Of a DNA stretch of 64,000 bases, positions 48,853-61,700 are shown piece after piece (the stretch's first letter is position 1; each line of letters starts with the position of its first letter). The translations under genes were made by a program, and so were the position numbers. The stretch is from Muricea muricata (Eukaryota; Cnidaria; Anthozoa; Malacalcyonacea; Plexauridae): the NCBI GenBank assembly GCA_963855995.1, contig OY979721.1:992001-1056000 (forward strand), read 5' to 3'. The notes beneath the pieces were generated by a model. That model did not search any database and was not told the origin of the DNA. It saw nothing but the letters and a program-made list of their open reading frames with translations.

Positions 48853-49774
48853 CAAATCAAAATTGAAATGACTGGAATTTGCTATGGAAGCACCATTACC
48901 CACAGTTCTTGAAGATCTTGGGGCACGTGTTTAATGTTTATGATAGAGGGCATATAGTGAAGATATATTCTGATTTTTTTACCTTTTCAACGTCGAAACA
49001 GACTCTTAACGAGAAGATCTTCAAGCGAACAACGGCAGACAGGAAAGGTTAGTAAATCACATTAATTTATTGCATTTCGTGCTGTATTTCTAGCGCAACT
49101 TTCTTCTTTTGATTGATGTGATCGAGTGGATTCATAACAAGTATTCATAACAAATGTGATTCCTCACCTAGTCACCTGATTGTTCACTCCTTCACATCTG
49201 TCAAAAGAGAAAGTCGTACTAGCAAAATTTGCAAAAGTGTGAAAACCTTGACAATACCCTGTTTGTTACTTGATTTGTTTACAAAACCCCAGTGTCCAGT
49301 CAAGGTTAGGGTAATGGGATATTTACCCCCTAAAACAAATAAAAACAGGTACGCACTGCTTACATGTGTGAAGTTTTGCGCAGTCAATAGTAATAGGAGT
49401 CATTCTCGAAATAACTGAATTAATGAGCTCTCCGCTACGAAACTGTGGTCATCTGCGGGTGTAGAGCTACTGTGATTATCTGCATCAGCTCTACACTTAA
49501 AAAAGACCACAGTTGAGTGGCCAAAAGCTTGTCAGTTAAATAGCTTGTCAGTTAAAAATTCTTCTAGAATGACTCCATTTATTATGCCTTTACCAGACCA
49601 CATTTCATCCATATTTACACAATGCCAAGACATCACCAGAATACCAGATACGACTTTTTATATTATTTACCCAAATGCTACAGAGCTTGTTGATATTAAA
49701 TGTAACATACTAGTACATATATACTTTTTCCAGATCCTGTGCCAGTATCCAAGCTGCTCTGCTAGGCTACTAAG
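48853..49774. other. Upstream region of CSTF3
   Basis: Holds a hairpin at 49441-49513 (aactgtggtc and tgtagagct arms). The sequence before the ATG at 49775 should contain the CSTF3 promoter and 5' UTR; a tttttccag at 49733 could be an acceptor for a 5' non-coding exon. Confidence 0.4.
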
Positions 49775-52700
49775 ATGGCGTATCGAAGCAAAAGTGAACG
49801 AGGTCAAAAAGCAGAGCAGAGACTCTTAGCTGACCCTTATGACACCGAATCATGGAATGTTCTCCTGCGAGAGGCACAGGTAAGGTTGTCGCAAAACTGT
49901 TCAAAGTTTGACGGTAGATAAGTCATTGCTAATTTTGAGTTTACCTTCAGTTTAAACATGCAAATTAGTAACATTATGAACTATATGTTTGCCTTTATCT
50001 ATTTTGAATATTTCCTTGTATATACATAAATAAGTGAATTGAATAATATACATCTTATTTCTATGAGTGTAAATGCAGTTGGTTAAAAGAACACATTTGT
50101 TTGCTTAATAATAACAAATTGATGTGTTTTATTGCAGTCATTGTCCATCGCCAATGGTCGAATGCTTTACGAAAGACTAGTTGATCGTTTTCCAACCTGT
50201 GGTCGTTACTGGAGGCTTTACATTGAACAAGAGGTTTTTAATATTTGATAATTCATTTTTCTACATCATGTTTACATTCAGACATGATATTCATCATGTT
50301 GTTGTCTCAAATGCTGCCAGTGTTTGAGATCAATTGAAAAGATGCACGAAAGTCTGAAGGCTTCTTTGCTTAAAAGCATCATGTCCTCTCATAACCTTGC
50401 TAAATTAAACAGGAAGCTTTTTAATTACTAGTTCCCTCAATAAAGCACAATTTGTGCCATCTTTTTGTTTGTCTTTGTGGTTGTATCTATGTCTACCATA
50501 TGGATAAATGCATCATCTGCAATTGAAAACTCTGTGTGGTGTGATTATTGTGTGTTGTGTTTTCTTTTGTCTGCTTCTTGATTCATTGTCTTTAAGCATT
50601 TATTTCAATAGATTTGATGCTTTAAAAATTGCTTTTAAAAACATGCATTTTGTTGTTCATTTTATAAATTTTAATGAAGAGCATTGTTAAGAAATGCAGG
50701 CAGTTAGTTCTGTAGACTTGACTGGGCTTTAATCGTAAAATGTCGGAGTTGTTCTAAGCATGCTTCATGGGGACTGTTTGAGTTCTCTCCAAAATTTTTG
50801 TATTTTATGGAGTGCTTAGCCGCAGGGAGTTGTGTTAAAATGTATTATTAAAAGGGGAATAACGAGCAGTTATCTCCTATAGGGTTGACAGTTCAGGTTG
50901 AAACCATATAAAAAAAAATTCGAAAAACTGATTTTTTCTCACAGTCAATGAAAAAGTCTTTGTAAACGTTTCTAAAACATTTTTGTTGCAGCTTTCTTCA
51001 TGACGCCTAAGCTGTTTTACAGCGAATTTCAAACATATTTCTGATTTTCTCCGGGGTTTTTCTGGGAAGAAAAATCGATTGAATCGATTTTTTTAAGATC
51101 AGTTATTTTACTGATAACTAAACCGCTCAACCCCAGTCTCCTCCTAAAATCTTTACTCACTTACCCGTAGAAATGGCGAGTGTGGAGAGTGTATCTCGAA
51201 CTAGCGTTGCCAGTTTAGGTATTGTTGTGCAGTCGAAAGCACAAAAAATTATAGGATTTTTCACTACCCGAGGCGATATCTTAAACAGAATCCATCCGGG
51301 GTTTCAAACGAAGGCATTTCAGGGCCGCTCAGATAATTTTGGGGGCGTGGGTAAAATTTTGAGTCAAGTTGGTACTCGTTATTTATACCAGTTATTTGTA
51401 CAGCATCAGTTATGTTAGTATAATTTTTTATCGTGCTTTGGGTGCCCCACAAGCCTGGGTTCGAGGGCAAATTGCCGTCTCCCCCCCCCCTGCCTCCCTG
51501 GGCGGGCCTGTTTTACCATTTCAGGTAATGGCAGATCTTATGGTTTCAATAGATAGTTCTCGTATTCCACAGAGCACGTGCGTTTTTATACATTATGCAG
51601 GTTCTGGTGAGTCAGTTGCATTTTCTGGCCAATAGAAAAGCTGAACTGGCTGTTCCTCCATTATTCTGGCCTGCCCATTGGTCAGTCAAGTTTCCACAAA
51701 AATAGGGAGACATGTTGCGTGCAGAGTGGCCCTTATGTTTATTCCCTGTACTGTTGCGCTGGCTTTAAAGTTTAAATTAGTCGTTGGGGTGAAGGCTTTG
51801 CTACTTCTATTTATACTGCATATTTTCTATGCCTGTTGCGAGTTTGTTGCTTTTGTAATGGGTTTTTCACACTTCGTGTAATTGCTCTTTTGCAAATTTT
51901 TATATTCTTGCAGATGAAAAGCAAAAATTACGATAAAATTGAGCAGGTAAGCGTAAAGCACCGGAGAAAATCGTAAAATTGATTCGTTTTTCGCACACTG
52001 TCTTTCTTTCCCAAACCCAAACATTGACCTGAAATTTGTAAGCACCCCGAACATACCCAGTCCGCGCTGGGTCTTTGAAAGTAAGGAAGGAGGGGCTTGA
52101 ATTGTTCAGATAGTTTGTTTAGGTCGATGAGCCACCCAGACGGGAGGGAGGAGTCTAGGGGCATGCTCCCCGGAAGATTTTTGAAATTTGGATCTTTAGT
52201 ACATTTTGAAAGAAGGTTCAGGTTTGTTAATGGTTTGTATAGGAAAAGTAGGGACGTTAAACTCCACCGATAGATTCCGCAGCGCCTGGCCGTCGAATTC
52301 AATGAATCTGTTATTAGCCATTTTCTTAATCGAGGCCACAAAGCGTGGATGGATTTTTTGGAGAGACTGAGTGCTATAGAGAGAAGCAGTCATGAGACAT
52401 GGAACGAATATCGTAAACAACGTTTGCAGGTTTTCTTAGTGATAATGAGGCATCTTTTATATTTTCTCGCTCCTATTTTAACTTTCCCGCCACTTTGCGT
52501 CGTCCCTTCAAACAATCCATAGATGCATTCCGCCTCTCAGTTGGGAAATGGCGAATGGACCTTTAACCTTTTAGACGAAATTTTAAAAAAATCGAAATAG
52601 GAAAAATATTTATACAGCATGAAAGAGCATCCTAAACTTAGTAAAATTGCAAAGTTTGGTTGTGAAATGTTGTACACTATAGAAAATATAGCCTTGCGAA

Positions 52701-55700
52701 GTTGGCAAATTTTCTGTAGTTTTGTATTATCCGTGGGAAATGAATATCCAAGGGTATATGAACTGGGTATCATTTTCCACCCGTAATACAAATGTATACA
52801 AAATTTGCCAAATTCGCAAGGCTATATTTTCCATATTTTAGAACATTTCACGACCAACTTTGCAATTTTACTATATTTAGGATGCTGTTTTAAGATGTGG
52901 TAATATTTTTGCCTGTTTCGAATTTTTTCAAAATTTCGTCTAAAAGGTTGAACGTCTGTTGGGTTGCTCAAGAAACGCTCTGCAATAATAGTTTCAATTT
53001 TATTTGCGCTCTTGTCTAGCTGTTTCAGAGATGCTTGATGAAGGTTTTAAATGTTGATTTGTGGAAGTCGTATCTACATTACGTGAAGGAGACGAAGGGT
53101 TCCTTGCCTTCCTTTAGGTAAAGCCACTGACTCTTAATATATCCGACAATTTTGGTCATTTTTTTGCGTAGGAGCAAAGATGAAATAGATATAGCGCAAA
53201 CTCATGCGTTTAGTTCGATTGCTTTCGTGGAATCACCGAGGATCCGCTGTTCAAAACCAGGTTAACCTAATCCGAGAGCTTATTTGTAAACTCAAGTTTT
53301 GAAAGACACGAACTAAACAAATTACATTGAAATACACAAACTAGAACAGTAGGCTAAATTTCAATCCAACGTTAATGCTAAACCTGCTTTAAACAACAGG
53401 TAAACACATCATTGCGATTGTATTTTTTTCCACACAACTAGTCCTATACTGTCGTTTACCATTTAATCCTAAAAAGAACTCGAGTTTAAGTATATTTTGA
53501 ATGGTTTCTATTTGATCAAGCTTTTCTTAGTTCTTTCTCAATTCTCATGTTTCCAGATCACACATATAGTACACATATATCCTTGTTTTTAACGTAGGGA
53601 CAAAATGACACAAGCTTTCGAATTTGCTCTTGATAGAGTAGGCGTGGACTTCAATTCTTATCAGGTACTTTGCTTTTTAGCCGTGTGTTTCACAACAACT
53701 TGTTGTTGTTACTTGCTTATTCGAAAATAAAGCGAAAAGCAGAGAGTTTTGTAACTTGTGTTTTCTTTCAAATAGATTTGGTCTGACTATATTACGTTTT
53801 TGAAAGCAGGGTACGTTTAGCGCGTGTTTTCAAATATATGTACAATCGTTATTATTTTTGTCATTACCTGCACGGTTTATTTATCTTTGAATGAAATTTT
53901 AATACTTTCAGAGAGGCCAGTGGTTCTTATGCCGAGAACCAGAAAATTATGACGCTTCGCAAAGTTTATCAAGTATGTTTGGAAAGAATATTATTTATTC
54001 TGTTGTCATGTGATTGGCCTCCTGTGTCGGGATATAATTCGAGGTGATGTGATGTCTGTGTTGTGGTGGGTTGTGATATGATCGGATGTGAAGTGATGTT
54101 CCGGCCCGTGACGTGTTGGAATGTTATGTGATGCGATGTATTGCGTTGTGATCCGAGGTGATGTGATGTGGTGCGATGTTTGTGTTGTGTTAGGATTTGA
54201 TACGATGGGATGTGAAGAGACATGACGAGATGTGGTGTGATCCGATGTGATGTGTTACGATGTCTTGTGACATCCTGTGATGAGATGTGTTGTAAATTTC
54301 TGTGATATAAAGCCATGTGATGATGACCTGTAATATGATGTACGATATGTTTTGTATTGAGCTTTGCTGTTCTGACATACAGTATTATTATGATGTGGCA
54401 TCAGTGTTAACTAGCAACGAAGTAAATTTACTTCGTTACCTGTTACCTGACTAGCTTTTAAATTCTATTTCAGTATTACCTTCACTTACTATATTTTCTC
54501 AATATTTTCTTCAGTTTATCCTTCGTTCAATACATTCAGTCAGTAGCGAAGCCAGCCCGACATTTGGTCATGCAAATGCAAATTTTTTGTGTTTTTGACC
54601 GTATAAGGAATGAATTTCTAAAGAAATGAATAATGGTAATGATTTAAATTTGCATAGCACGATCAAATTGTCGGGCTGGCATCGCTACTGCTTTCAGTAC
54701 AAGTTTCAGTCAATGTTTATTACTAGAAATTGAGGTGTTACTTTTGCTAATCAACGCGTATAGATAATGTGTGATGTTACAATGTTGTTTGTAAACAGCA
54801 CTTCACTAATTTTAGAGAGCGGTTTTTACTCCCATCAACAATTTGGAAGCTCTATGGAGAGAATATACGTCATTTGAACAGGTACTACAATAATCAATAC
54901 TTTATGTACGTGTAACAATTCGCTTTTCATTGAAGTTCAAAACACTTCTTGTAACTGAAGTGATTTCTTGGGTCATTTTAGAGTGTCAATAAGGTTTTGG
55001 CCAAAAAATTGATTGACGATAAAACTCGCGAATACATGAACGCACGTCGGACGGCTAAGGTCAGTACAAAGGATTTTATGACATTGCAAAAGGGTTTTAC
55101 AAACGATTTTACTCTTAAAAAGATCTATCCAGCACAAAAATCGCATTGCTAAGCATGCCAAAAAACAGTTCATGGATGCTCCTTTAAGCATAGATAATGA
55201 GCTGGAACATCGTATCTCCGGTGGTAACATATTGTAAAAACTATGCTCCTGTACATTTATGTATAAGGTGAGGCCTTGTGGTTGACAATTTGTAATTTGG
55301 TACCCGCAGTTGCATGCTTTCGGTCTGTGGCTAAGAATGATGCTTCATACTGATTGATTGATTGATTTCATTATTAGATTGATTGATATGGATTGATTTA
55401 TTGATTTAGTACAAAGATTTATTTTTTTATTTACTTATTGATTGAACTTTATTTAAGTACGCAGACCTATCATCCAAATGAGAAATAGGTGTCGATACAA
55501 TAACGTTATAACTTATTTTTAAAGATCTAGGGAGCTTGAATTTCTTATAATAATTGGTACTGAGTTCCATCCTAACGCTCCATTATATTCCAGACAATTT
55601 TTTTAAGAGTTACAGTAGTAATAGGCCCAAGGATAACAACGTTATAGTTATGAAATCTAGTCTTATGAATATGAATTAAATTCGCTTTAGCAAACGATCG

Positions 55701-58700
55701 CGAAAGATAAGAGGGACAAGGTCCTATAGAATATTTTGAACATTAGACAACATTTTTGCTTACTTCTTTTATCCTTCAAAGTCGAACATGAGATCTTGAG
55801 TGTTCCCCAAAATTAGCAACACGTCCTAGTATTTTTTTCCATCGAAATGTTAATCCTTGGCAAAGATTAGAAAAGAGCTTAAAGACTTTGATATAACAAA
55901 ACAGGGGGATAAACGTCATCTTTGTAGTGTCAACAAATTAATGATACACTAGGTCATCAGGACCATGTTGATTTGGAATTTCACCGTCGTAGAATTACAG
56001 CGTGACGGAATCAAACTGTAACGAGATATGTAACCATTGTTTTCTTTAGGAATACGAAGCAATAACAAGGAATATCACGAGGGGAAATCCGTCGGTTCCG
56101 CCCCAAGGGACAGCAGCTGAACTCAAACAGGTAACTTACGCCTAGTTTGCATTTCGTTGTGAATGTCTGAAGAATATATCAAAGTGATCGATGTGATAGA
56201 GTATATACGCCGATCTACACTATATATGTCTAACTTGAATACAGCTTAAAAAGGTATAAATTGATTTAAACTATATCACGTCGTCGAGAATGACTTTTTT
56301 ACGACAGATACGCCAAATAGAAATTGGTCTAACGTTGCCAGTGCAGATGGTGCAGTCAGACCCCCGCGAAAGATATTGAGCTTCTACTCCCCGAAACAAT
56401 ATAAACCATAGATACTCAAAGGAATAGTCTGCAAACACGAGTTAAAGCGCTAATAACGTCCGTGATACGGCCTATATAATAGGCTGGAACACTGTAACTT
56501 CACTCAACTATATTCCAGCTCTTTGTATTTACATAACTGTATGTTAACAAGAAATCATTTTCTTTTGCTTGTATAAAAGCTAAAAACCAATGCTGAACGT
56601 TGCTTTACGTCGAGAAATATCACCATTGATGCTGTTAAAAAGTTTAACGAAAACATTCAATTGCGATTTTCAGCCTGTTTACCCCCTCCTGCTGAAAAAG
56701 GTTTAAAAATCGTTCTTTCCATACACATCGCTGTTCTTGTTTAAGATACGGTAATACAAAGCCTTGGAATGTATTTAAAGTGAAGTTACAGGGTTTCAAA
56801 GCAAAGCATATCTGGCCGTATCCGCGGGTGTCGTGTCAGCAACATTAACAACGCTTTCTCTCGCGTTTCCAGTTCATCCATTTGATTGTTTATGTTCGAA
56901 CAGAATTGAACTTTTCGAGCAATGGCCCTTTGTCGGGAAGTTAGCAACTTCGAAATTCCCTCACTGCTAATTTCCCGACGAAAGGTCTTCGCTCAAAACA
57001 TCTAGAAATCTGTTTATATCGTTTCTGGTTGTGAAAGAACGATCCAAATACGTTATACACAAATACACTATTCGAAATACTTTCCTGTAAAACATTTTGG
57101 CAGTGTGAGTGTCATTGCCATTGTCGGTAATGTAGTCAAAAGAACATGAAAACAAACATAGAATCTCTCATTATACCTAACTTTCTAACAACGCTGTGTT
57201 TTCAATATAATAAATAAATAATCCCTCAAATACCAAATTGTCTTCGATTGTTTTGTGTAAAATTTACAACATGAGTGATTGTGTTGTATCGCGTACACAA
57301 ACTCAAAGCGAGAGTTGTGTATCTTATACAACACGCGGGCGCGAACGTTGTAAATAGAAAGCTTAAGCAAGTGACGTTTTTGACCACACGAACGTTAACC
57401 GGAAATAAATATAACATTTGTAACCAATCACAGTTCTGCTTTTCGTCTGCATGACGTCCGTGTTGTCAAAAACGTTCCTTGCTTAAGCTCTCCAATATGG
57501 CTTGTGAAACTCTGCAAGTTTATAGATCTATTAGCGAAATAATTTTGGAAGTACATCGTATGTAGTTTTGCAAAGTTTATGCTAATCGAGAGAAATCTAT
57601 CACATATGATTCTAGACTCCTTCATGATTTCGCTCACGATTTGTTGTGTGTTTTTTTCATGAATTGTTAATGAGTTTTGTTATATTTACCAGCTCCAGTT
57701 ATGGAACAAATATCTTCAATGGGAGAAAAGCAACCCATTGAAAAGCGAAGATCATGGTGTGTTAACGAAAAGAGGTATACAAATATCTACACGATGGGAT
57801 AGCTCAGAGTTACTATAATGCAACAGCTTTGCCCTTTTCGCACTTTAATAATTAAAAAAATATTGGAAATGATAAGGGTGTTACCTAGCCCATATAGTGT
57901 CGGTTGAAGAGACTCTTCCCTATTGAGATAACTTAGAGGAAATTCCCCAATCAAGTCCAAAGGAGAATTTTTTATTTTATTAGACAAATGCACGTGCGTT
58001 TTTTTTTATCTACATTTTTTCTCTAAATTAGGAAGTCTAAAATAGAACGAATTATTAATATTAATATTATAATCCCGATTAAGCTCTAAATAATGCACAT
58101 CACGTTCCGACCTCAAAATCTATCAATCTTTGAACGCTTACTAGGATTCAGTTTGGATTAAGCTGCGGTGGATCTGTCTTTTTTTTTAAAAAGGCAAATT
58201 TAGCTTTGAATTCGTACTAATACTCGCTTGTAAAAAATGACAAGTATCCAAAAGCATTAAAATTACATGCATATTTTCTTAAGCAAATGCATTCTTGCAC
58301 GTTCATTTTAAACTATATTTCGTGTTAACCTTGAACCCAGTGTTTTCGAGTGTGTTGAAACACGCTGTAAACTCTACTGTATAAATACTGAGAAGATAAT
58401 TCCAGGTAAAAGACCCATGTTTATAGCTGTAGCCAAGATGGTGGCAAAAACTTGAAATCTCGTAAGCTGTTTTAACACCGTTTTCCTGAAGGCTCTGTCA
58501 CACGGTGCAATTTTTCTCGCAACTTGCAATGCAATTCTACTCTTGGGAGATGTAAAATTGGCAAATACAAGTTTCCATCACAGTTTGCTAATATATTTTT
58601 AACATACAAAACATTTGTGACAAATTTACATCTCTTCATAGCAGAATTAGATTGCAAGTTGCAAGAAAAATTGCACCATGTGACTGGGCCTTAAGCCATT

Positions 58701-61700
58701 TGCTCTTTCAAAAATACTGTGTCGAAAACTAAGTTATATAAGTGACTCGCAGAGAGCCATGAATACACTGCAAAGTTAAAGCTTACCGTATTTTAAAACG
58801 TTGATTTAATTTTTTGACAGTGAGACTGAATTATCATGCGTGCAATTGAATAATCCAAATTTTTTTCTAATTCATATACATTTGACAAACCAAAAGTAAA
58901 GAAATATATTAAAGTTTGCCCCTTTTATTTCTCATAGTCATGTATGCATACGAGCAAGCCCTATTGGCGCTTGGTTTCTATCCAAATGTTTGGTATCAAG
59001 CTGCCTTGTACTTAGAAGACAGAAGTAAACAACTTTTCGAAAGAGGAGTACGTCTAATTTATGGAAAATAAGTAATCGTAGTCAACATGTATATGGTCGA
59101 TGTTTCAACTACGGGCCTTTACTATTTCCAATATTCGTTACCGTGTTGTATCGGATATGCAAACTCGAGCCGAAACGAGAGTTCTATATCTGACGCAAAA
59201 GCGGAATCGAGAATTAAAGATTTTTAAAGGTTATTAGATGCGAGAGTTAGAGGTCATTTAAGACGAGAGAATTAAAGTTAAAGTTTATGTGAATCAAGAA
59301 AAATCTGTATCACATACAGTATGTAAACACCCGATCATCAATAAATTCGTTTGTGTTTTCTTCATAAATTATTTGCGAGAATTTTTTTAAAGATATCAAC
59401 AATTAACAGTCTTTCAAGTAAGGACTATATAGTAAAAAGAAATTAATTTACATGCATATGCAATCATCGCGTTACACATACACAAAATGCAATCATACAC
59501 AGAAAATATATTCTAAATTGTTACCTCAATATTGCCTATTTGGAGTAAAACTTTCAAGAAATATATTTTAGGATCAACAAAATGGAAAAGTTATCGCTGA
59601 GGAAGCCAGTGCCATTTATGACCGGGCAACATCTGGTCAAATGAAACATAACGTCATGTTACATTTTGCTTGGGCCGATTTTTTGGAGGTATGAGAGTGA
59701 AGGAATATTCACACTTGTCGTCAGAATCGAAGGTGACTTCTTTAGGCTGATTTGATCGAATGAATTCTGTACCATTGCAAAGCAATCTAATATTTGTCCT
59801 GTACTATAGCTTGTTCACCTATTTATTCACATACGTGAGGAGAAGTCCCCCATTCTTACGACGACTGTGAACCAGGCTTTAATTAAGGTCTAATTCCGCG
59901 AGAACAAAATTCTTGGCGAAAAACTTTTCGTACGGATGATTGCATTTATAATCTCGCTGTTGTGAAATTAGGCCTTTAGATAGGGATGGTTTCTTTGGTG
60001 TACAACCATTCAAAAATGGTTATTCTCCCAAAATTACAGAAAATCAGCGATTGTTGTATTTTATATATATAATGAAATAGGCAAATTTTGCTGTCCCTAC
60101 TTTGAGTTTCACGCGCTTAGGCGATTACTTACTCGCTTTGCCAGTTAAAATGTTATTTTTTTATTTTGATTGCTATACAGAGCCGTATGAAAGCAGAAAA
60201 GGCTAAAGAAGTATACGAAAAATTGTTGGCAAATCCAGTCATCAATCCTACCTTGGTACAATTGATAAATAATACTTATACATAGTTTATAATTGATTTA
60301 ATTACATACTTGGTTTTATTGCCTATATTACCTATAATTACCTGTGTATATGCATGTATTACCTATATTTAAAATCTACAGGTCTACATCCAGTACATGA
60401 AATTCTCCCGAAGGGCAGAAGGAATCAAAGAAAGTCGTGCGGTCTTCAAGCGTTCCCGCGAAGACACTCGCAGCTTACATCATGTACGTACCATTGAAAA
60501 CACAAATAATTATCTGATAAAGACTGAACTGCACGCATTTGTAATGGCGCCAAAAACGACCTACTTTGGACCCATCTCGTGGGTTTATTTGCGAAGAAAT
60601 TTTCGATATAAATCAGGGCGAAAGTTTTGTGAAAATCAACGTGTGTTTTATCACATATAAAGACCATGATTTCCTTTGTGTTTTTCGGTCGCGGCATGCA
60701 ATAGAAGCGTTCGAAAATATTTGACCGATTCATTTGCTTGAGTTTAGCTGTTCCTCTGATCAATTTCTCAAAATTTTAAAGAAGTTCCTTAAAAGATTCA
60801 CAACTTTGTGTTAATTGACCAATTAGAATGCCATGTCTTGTGAGCATTCGGATTAGTCAATTTAGTCAATAAACAGGAAGTTGTGCACATTTTAACGAAC
60901 TTTTTAAAACTTTAGGAATCTCCGGAGGAATTGATCAGACGAACTGCTAAACTTGAGCAAATGAATTTGCCAAATATTTTCGGAACGCTTCTATTGCCGC
61001 GACAGAAAAGGCCGTATAGACTGCATGCCCGTGCTATGTGCAGTAGTATACTAGTCGCACTTGAAACTTTGTATTTTTCTTTCTTAAATGTTGGGCAGGT
61101 TTTTATAGCAGCAGCCTTAATGGAATATTACACAACAAAGGCAAGTACATTGTATTTTACGAAGAACTTTTTTTTGAGGAGAAGGCTTTAAAAATCTACG
61201 CAAGATATATCTACTGCGTCCTGGTCAGAAAAGAATTAACATATATATAATGACTTTTTTGTATTTGGGCGTTTAGGATAGAAATGTGTCCATGAAAATC
61301 TTCGAATTGGGATTAAAGGTAGCTATATTCACTATCGTACATAACAAGACATTTTACAAACTTTTTTCACAAAAGACAGACGCGACGATCAGGTTTCGTA
61401 TTGTTTGCTTTTATATATGGTGGTGTTTTGCATTTGCTTGCTTCTTGTAGAGGTTTTCTTCTGAGCCAAAATACGTGATGGCGTACTTGGAATTTCTTAT
61501 CCACCTGAATGGTAAGCATCGTATAAAGTTGACGTTGGACAACCAAAAGTTTTGTAACCATATCCTACGAAGTAGCATTTACCGTGTTTCCATGAGAAGA
61601 GAAAACAGGGATTTGTCTAAGCTGGAGTAACGGCTGCTATTTAAAATGGGAAATATGTTTCTATAGTCGGGAGTTTGACTTTTATGTAGTGTTAACTTAA

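Noticed and set aside
49545..49829. 94-codon plus-strand frame overlapping the CSTF3 start
   Set aside because: Different frame from the CstF-77 start, and CSTF3 exon 1 explains the region.
51947..53019. Intronic poly(A) site in CSTF3 intron 3
   Set aside because: I looked for AATAAA/ATTAAA here and saw none; the donor (GTAAGC) is strong. The candidate is in intron 2.
53969..54378. Long minus-strand frames rich in His/Ser/Thr
   Set aside because: They translate the degenerate TGTGATG simple repeat in CSTF3 intron 7.
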